Source: Isoetes taiwanensis (lineage: Eukaryota; Streptophyta; Lycopodiopsida; Isoetales; Isoetaceae). From it: DNA of 64,000 nucleotides. Each line of letters begins with the position of its first letter. Position 1 is the first letter of the stretch. The stretch is from contig JAJEKV010000092.1 in assembly GCA_021234155.1 (NCBI GenBank), forward strand, positions 2,492,561 to 2,556,560, written 5' to 3'. Made by a program: the position numbers and the translations under genes. The notes under the pieces were generated by a model that searched no databases, had not been told where the DNA came from, and was given only the letters and a program-made list of their open reading frames with translations. This document shows, piece by piece, positions 58,155 to 64,000 of this stretch.

Positions 58155-60415
58155 ATGGAGCCATACGAGACAACCAGGTTGGTGTACAGCAGAGTCCAAG
58201 CTCTTGATCCCGAGAATGTGTCCAAGATCATTGGGTATCTGCTATTACAGGACAATTGCGAGCACGAAATGCTAAAGCTAGCATTAGGATCAGACATGAT
58301 TTTGCACTCAGTTGTTGGAAAGGCAAAAAAAGAACTTGGATTAATTCCTCGTGCAATGCCTCAGCTTCCCAATCAGAATCTGGCTGGTTTGCAGGTAAAA
58401 TCCAATATGAATGGATCAGTTTCTTCTTCTCAGCTTTCCAAGCAGCTTACAGCCCAGCTTGTTCCACAGCCAGCTTCCCTCTACACTGCATCTCACATTG
58501 TGGCTGATAATGCTAACATAAACGCTCCATATTATGAAAATCCTCTTATCAGCACTAATGCAAATGGCTCTGCAGAACAGATGCTTAAGCTGGCTAGCAT
58601 GCAGGATAAAATTCCACTGTATTGCAAACAATCCTTGCAGTCAGATCAGCTCTTTTCATTGGTTGACATACAAAAGAGCCCTGCATTTTTTGGAGGTGTA
58701 TTTCCTAATGATCATTTCTATCCTGAAACACTTGCATTTCTGAATAGTAGCAGAGCCAGGGCTGAAAGATCAGCTGGCTGGAATTTGCCTGAGATGGGAT
58801 CGTCGCCGGCGTGGAAACCTTGTGTGTACTTTGCTCGTGGATATTGCAAGCATGGAAGCAATTGCAGGTTCTTGCATACATCATTGAAGGATGATAATTC
58901 TGGTCCTTCATCTCCAAACAGTTCACAGTGGGAGCTAGCTGGAGAAGACGGCATCGAAATGAGATCATTAGAAACGCTAGAATCAGAGTTGCAGGAGTTG
59001 CTGTCTGCCAAAAAGGCCCCCATTTCTATAGCTTCATTGCCACAACTCTATTATGAAAGGTTTGGCAGAACTTTACAAGCAGAAGGATATTTGACTGAGA
59101 GCCAGAGGCATGGAAAGGCTGGTTTTAACCTGACAAAGTTGCTTGCGCGGCTGAAGAACACCATTACCCTTATTGACCGGTAAGGACCATACATCCATTT
59201 GTTTTCTCTCTAACCAATTGGACCTAACGTTGTATGCTGGTCAGTCCACATGGACAGCATGCTGTTGTCCTCACAGAGGATGCACACAAGTTCAACATCT
59301 ATCAAGGGGAACGTTTTGATCTAAGCGGAGTCAATCCAAGTTCTCGCCAGATATACTTGACTTTTCCAGCTGAAAGCTTATTTACTGAAGAGGATGTGAA
59401 TACCCATTTCAGGTATAGGCAATTTCTAAAGACTTTCTACATTCTGCATCAAATTTCGTTATTTCACACTTCATGCTGTGCAGAGCTTATGGACCTGTTC
59501 AAGATGTGAGGATTCCTTATCAGCAAAAGCGCATGTTTGGATTTGTTACGTTTGTATACCCAGAAACAGTGAAAACTGTACTTTCTGAGGGCAATCCCCA
59601 TTACATATGTGGAGCGCGAGTTTTAGTTAAACCGTATCGGGAAAGGGGAAAACATGGAGACAAGTATGTTGATAAACACGTAGTCGTTATTATGTTTTTG
59701 AATTGCAGAGTGTTGCACTCACGTAGAAATATGCAGGAAACCTCTTGAGAGAGGAGACAACATGAAATATCTTGCTCAGCAGCAGCTTGATGTTGCAGGT
59801 GACTATCTAAAAACACGGTCATTCTTAGTTGTCGAATGTTAGTGTACCTTCTTCCCAATAAAGGTCATTGGTGTAATGCAGCTGCTTTGATGGAGGAAAG
59901 TCACTCTACAGATTTGGAAAGGAGATTAAGGGAATTGGAGCTGATTGATGCACAAGCAGATGCTTCTGCTTGTTTCCAGAGTCAAAGGGACGAACTACAA
60001 GAGAGAAGGCTATTTACACAAGCCAAGGCCCAAGAAACATGTACTGAAGGTCAGCAACCATTGAGCTACTTGCTTGCACCAAAGATATTTGACTTCTATA
60101 TTAACCAATGCTCTCTAACTTACAGAAATTCAATTTCCTGATGATGAAACTTTTGGATTTCTCAACGTTCTGGACAAAGACAACAGTGATGATGTCGACC
60201 AAAGTAACATTCCTCCTAAAGATTCTCAGCAGCGAAGGTATATAACCTTATTTATATTGTTAAATAGTCTTCTTGGTTTGCTAACAATAATTTCAAATAG
60301 GAATGGTGACATCCTTCCTGAAAGCTTGTTTACAAGTCCCATCAAAGAGAAGATACAAAATTATACAAGAACCTTCATAGGTGGAGCCTCTACCTTAGAT
60401 ACTACCAGTTATTAA
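58155..60415 (+). CDS. CCCH zinc-finger, LOTUS/OST-HTH and RRM protein
   Basis: Seven exons: 58155-59179, 59245-59412, 59484-59663, 59737-59798, 59882-60049, 60126-60237, 60301-60415. All introns are GT-AG and in phase, giving 609 aa. Start [20 protein letters not shown] is the conserved N-terminus of the plant AtC3H18/46/53/55-type family. A CCCH finger ([19 protein letters not shown]) lies near residue 220-240. Then a LOTUS-like segment ([37 protein letters not shown]) and an RRM ([39 protein letters not shown]). A coiled region ([17 protein letters not shown]) and a short tail ending TSY follow. It probably binds RNA in nucleus or cytoplasm; the target is unknown. An in-frame upstream ATG at 58059 is less likely because family members begin at MEPYE/MDPYE. 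Confidence 0.93.
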
Positions 60416-61177
60416 GGAAGGCTGTTGCTAAGACATGGATGACGACATTGAATTACAGTTGCTACATGTGCTAATCTACGGCTGCTATCATATTTAAAAA
60501 GATTAGCTTGCTAACAAGGTGAAGACTAACTGGCAAACAGATCTAAACAGGACAAATCAAAGTTCCAACAGTGAGAAAAAGCTCTCCTCTTTCAGAGAGT
60601 CTTTACTATAGCCTATCATCAAGAAAAGAATTATGATTAAATTAGAATACCAATAGATAGCCAAAATTACATGTGAATATCAGAGGTATAAAGTGATAAT
60701 GACTGCAGTCTTTTAGAGAAATAAAGTCTTTCCAGACATTTGAGCTGAAGGAAACATACTAAAATCCAGTTCATCTTTGTATAAGGGCTATTCTGCCCTC
60801 ACTCGTATATATCAATATATTATTTCTGTAAGGAGACATTTGCTCAAAAGGGTTTCACAAGCCATTTCAGTTTGAATTGCAATATTCTTATGTGTTAGGT
60901 TGATCAGTCCTTTTTATGCGTTGCCAGAAATGCCCTGCAATTAAATCTAAAATGTGATGGTAAATTCCCATCCATGTCTTTTTAATAAACAAGCAGGTAA
61001 ATTACATACATCGATTTTCAGCGGAGAAGAGTGGTTTTCTTATAAAACTGTCAAACATGGGTTTCCAGCAGAGTGGATTTTTCTAATGCTTCACCAGGCA
61101 AAACTGGTATAAGGTTGTAGTCAATTTTCTGATTCTGAACTTCATGATATCTAGATTCACCAGTCAGCATTCTTAAG
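60416..61177. other. Convergent intergenic region (3' UTRs)
   Basis: About 760 bp between two convergent genes, AT-rich, holding both 3' UTRs. Several AATAAA-like motifs occur, none assigned with certainty. Confidence 0.6.
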
Positions 61178-63261
61178 CTAAGTGGCTTCCACTGTAGCAG
61201 CAGTTTCATTTGGTTTAGGTGCTTCTCTCTCTGCTTGTTTTTTCTTTTCTCTGCGAACAATTAGAAAAACAGATAAAATATCTCAACCGTAAAAAAATTC
61301 ACGTAATATAATCTATGATCAAGCTTTAAAGGATAACTACTGGTTATAACTGTCTGAGCAATATGCTACCTTTCAAGATATTCCTTGAGTAGATCCTTCG
61401 CCTGGGCTAACTTTGAAAGCAGATTGCGATAAACATCAAGATCTCTGTCAACACTTAATTTGCTGACGTTTAATGCTTTGCAAAGCTGTACAGAAGAAAA
61501 TATGATTCATGAGCCACCATAGCCAGATGCATGAGAAAGTAACAAGAAGCTATACCTGCTCCAGGACAGCGGGGTCTAAAGCATTTGCACGCTCCGCAAG
61601 CCGGAACAACCCAATTGCAAAGAAACGGCTATAATGGAATGTTCCCTTTCCTCCTGCACGTGCAGCAATATCTTTCAAAATCTGCTCAACTTCGCCTTCT
61701 TGGGAGGGAAATGAGACAATAGAACTAGCATTTTGACCAACAGCCCATTCCTCCAATTTTTTGGCATCCTTCCTGCACATGGGAGTATTCTCTTACCTTG
61801 CTTTTTTTCATTGAAGGCTTCAAATCCTAAAAGTGTTTCTGTACAATTTCTCTGATGGCAAGCCTGATGTTATATATTTGTTGTCATATAAAGATACAGC
61901 AAAGTCCCAAGGGAATGTCCTATCCAGGATTTTCCTTAAAGAATGTTCCTTCTCCCCTTAGAACTCTTTGGCCAGGATGTTTGCATGGAAAAAAAAGAAA
62001 GAGAAATATCGTAGAGAAATAACTACCTACCAAGCATATCAAGGGCATCTAAATTTGAGATGTAAATACCGTATGTGATAGAGGAGTCTTTGTGAAAGAT
62101 GAGGCCGGCAAGTTACTTATTCTAGGGGTGCACTGTGCAGTTTTATACAATGACACTATACGTTTGGTGCAAATAGGCTGCGGAAAACTAAAAACATTGT
62201 TCAATACCTGTATTGATCTGGGTCTTCATTTAATGCACTGATATATGCTTTAAAAATTGTATTCCGGTCTTCTGTATTTGGGTACCCATCCATGAACTGA
62301 TCATACACAGTGACAAACCCAAGTGCAAAGACAGCATCATATTGGTAAGTGGCATTATAACGCATTAAGTGTTGCTGCACTAGAAGCTCCTGTAAGACAG
62401 TGTTGTAAAGACTTGGTATAGGCTTCTTGTAAACTTTTAGAAAGGCTGCCTTTGTATCAGCAACTGTTGGTATGTCTGCAAAACCATAATAGTTTATATG
62501 CAAGGGGAAGGAAAAATAGTGGAATTCTGCAAGTAATTTTCTTTTAATTCTGTAGATAACTGTAATTGCAACATGTTTATATGTTAAAGCATCCACAAAT
62601 AAATGACGAGCTGTTGGTCATGACTGCATGTTTTGTGCCTGGCCTACAACGGGTGTTAAGAAATATCAGGGGGGCAACTACTTAGAACAAAGAATGTTTT
62701 TAATGAAAACAAGTATTTCAGTGGTAAGAACCTATTATTCATAGTTAGTAATTCTGCCAGTTAGCAAATTCATTTTAATTCAAGCCTGCTTTTAAAATGC
62801 CCTCATGTCAAGGTAGTCTGATAATTCCTTATGTCAGCAGCGCTAGCATATTTGATCAGATAGTGTTACCAAAGGATTTCTACATAAATGTTAAAAGAGC
62901 TCCAGGGCAAATAACAATAGACCTAATTTACAGATAGTGAACATCATATGTGAACATGATCGACTAGGAGTCTAAAACATCTAAAAATGAACAAGGAAAG
63001 CTTACCAGTTACAGCACCAGAAGCCGTGCAGCAAACTGTCGATCTCGCAAAATGCCCCCTGCAAGATGAAACAGGTGGTCTAGATCCAGGAAGAGCTACA
63101 GCCCTGGCAGTTGCTAAGATAAAGCCCTCAGCTTCTAAGCATAATCTCCATTTCAGACCTTCGGATCTGCTAGAAAGTCCATTGCATGGGAATGCAGGCA
63201 CGGCCTTCAAATTTACAGACTGTTGCAAGAAAGCTCCGATTGAAGAGGCTGCAACTGCCAT
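61178..63261 (-). CDS. THF1: THF1/Psb29, thylakoid formation protein
   Basis: Five exons on the minus strand: 63261-63006, 62475-62208, 61772-61556, 61485-61370, 61250-61178. All junctions are GT-AG and in phase, giving 309 aa. Residues 1-80 (MAVAASSIGAFLQQSVNLKA ...) are Ser/Ala-rich without acidic residues at the start, a chloroplast transit peptide. The conserved THF1 core follows: DIPTVADTKAAFLKVYKKPI, YNTVLQELLVQQHLMRY, FALGFVTVYDQFMDGYP, IFKAYISALNEDPDQYR, GGKGTFHYSRFFAIGLFRLA, SVDRDLDVYRNLLSKLAQAK. A Lys/Glu-rich C-terminal coiled coil ends at EAT. The protein acts in thylakoid biogenesis, photosystem II turnover and G-protein-linked sugar signalling in Arabidopsis. Length fits the family. 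Confidence 0.96.
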
Positions 63262-64000
63262 TGCAGGGGATTGTTGCTTGGACGAGGCAGTGGATAATAG
63301 AGCAGAAATGAACGGTCAGATAATGCTGCAAGGTTCTTGGAGATCATTCTAGCCCTTCATGTATATTGCGAACACGGATAGATTGCCACGTTCCCCGGCT
63401 TATCTTGGGTGGGACATATGCCAGCCAAGTTTTGGCCACTTGGTTTTTCTCTTATTTATCCAATATGTGTTTGACACGTACAACGGATTTTTTTTTGGGT
63501 TGCCGGCAAACCCTCGCTTAGGTGGGTTCTTCGCATATTCTAAGGATATGCTAGTATATGCCTGGTATATTCTGAAAACTGCTCCAAACCTGCTAGCGCC
63601 CTTAAACTGACGATCACCCTCATTAGTAGGCGAAGCTCTTCTTACCGTGTAACTGGTAGCCGAAACAGGATGTCGACCCTCTCCTCTAATGCATTCATTT
63701 GCAGGAATTGCATTCCATTGGTTCGGGAAATTTTTTGCCTGTGATCGGCAGTTTTCCTACTAGATTTAGAGCAGCCTACCAGCTATGAACACCCTCACCA
63801 TTTTTGCCGGAAGTACCAAGAAAAATGCCTGTTTTTAGCAGGAATTTTTCCTACTGTTTCAAAACTGTGCTGCTAATTTTCATTTCCACACGGTAGCTTA
63901 CAAGGCTTCCGGGGAATTTCCCGAACCAAGCCCATTAGTCCCCTAGAGCTCGAGAAAAGATGCCGAGCAGAGCAACAACCCCGTTTTTTTGCTTGTTTTG
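63262..64000 (-). promoter_or_regulatory. Upstream region of THF1
   Basis: No gene seen. Expected to hold the THF1 promoter and 5' UTR. Short open frames here, including 63359-63610, show no domain. The 63740-63880 stretch has partly repeated GGAATTTTTCCTAC / GGCAGTTTTCCTAC motifs. Confidence 0.4.

Noticed and set aside
59234-59748. Separate small genes around 59.2-59.75 kb
   Set aside because: They are exons 2-4 of the CCCH gene read through into introns.
61051-61260. Separate 69-residue gene on the minus strand
   Set aside because: The correct frame is the last THF1 exon, which joins in phase with the preceding exon and ends at 61178.
62987-63352. 121-residue plus-strand frame
   Set aside because: It is the antisense of THF1 exon 1, the transit peptide region.

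Overview
This window is nuclear DNA of a land plant. The evidence is spliced plant genes, a chloroplast-targeted THF1/Psb29 protein, plant-type CCCH/LOTUS/RRM protein, PLS-type PPR relics, and dense nested copia, gypsy and LINE elements. The many PPR relics and the repeat style would fit a fern or another seed-free vascular plant, but the sequence does not prove the species.

Layout. 0-2 kb: 5' part of a minus-strand Ty1/copia element. 2-3 kb: PPR relics. 4.2-6.7 kb and 12.1-14.9 kb: two tandemly duplicated repeat fields of degenerate GAATCT/AGATTC units in opposite orientations, with a decayed full-length LINE (6.9-11.5 kb) between them. 16.7-19.8 kb: a complete gag-only LTR element (called E2 here; TSD GATTG). 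20.7-28.3 kb: a foldback element, two more LINE copies and a hAT-type MITE with a perfect 8-bp TSD. 30.5-33.0 kb: a 1.25-kb tandem duplication of an unknown exon-bearing sequence. 38.5-53.9 kb: a second gag-only element (E1; TSD TCTTT) into which a large Ty3/gypsy chromovirus (G; 1.6-kb LTRs, TSD CAATG) is nested. 54.6-55.4 kb: a tRNA-derived SINE beside an unknown acidic ORF. 58.2-63.3 kb: the only two apparently intact host genes, arranged convergently: a seven-exon CCCH/LOTUS/RRM gene (609 aa) and a five-exon THF1/Psb29 gene (309 aa).

Main discovery. Upstream of its gag gene, chromovirus G carries an accessory block of three coding units. The first is an unmistakable histone H3 (about 80 of 97 core residues as in canonical plant H3) fused behind a coiled coil. 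The second has a C-terminal region that aligns over its whole length with the H2A fold, and a middle region resembling H2B, giving an H2B-H2A order like the histone doublets of some giant viruses. The third has an acidic N-terminus and a region resembling H4. If the remote matches hold, this retrotransposon carried a set of all four core-histone folds together with a chromodomain integrase. The H3 call is firm, the H2A-like call is moderate, and the H2B-like and H4-like calls are hypotheses.

The copy is dead. Its 5' end has been replaced by a duplicate of the sequence that flanks its 3' LTR: LTR1 is followed by CAATG, then E1 tail, then partial E1 LTR, instead of a primer binding site. The junction cuts into the N-terminus of the H3 fusion, and pol has frameshifts and stops. 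Whether the histone block is a standard part of the family must be tested in other copies.
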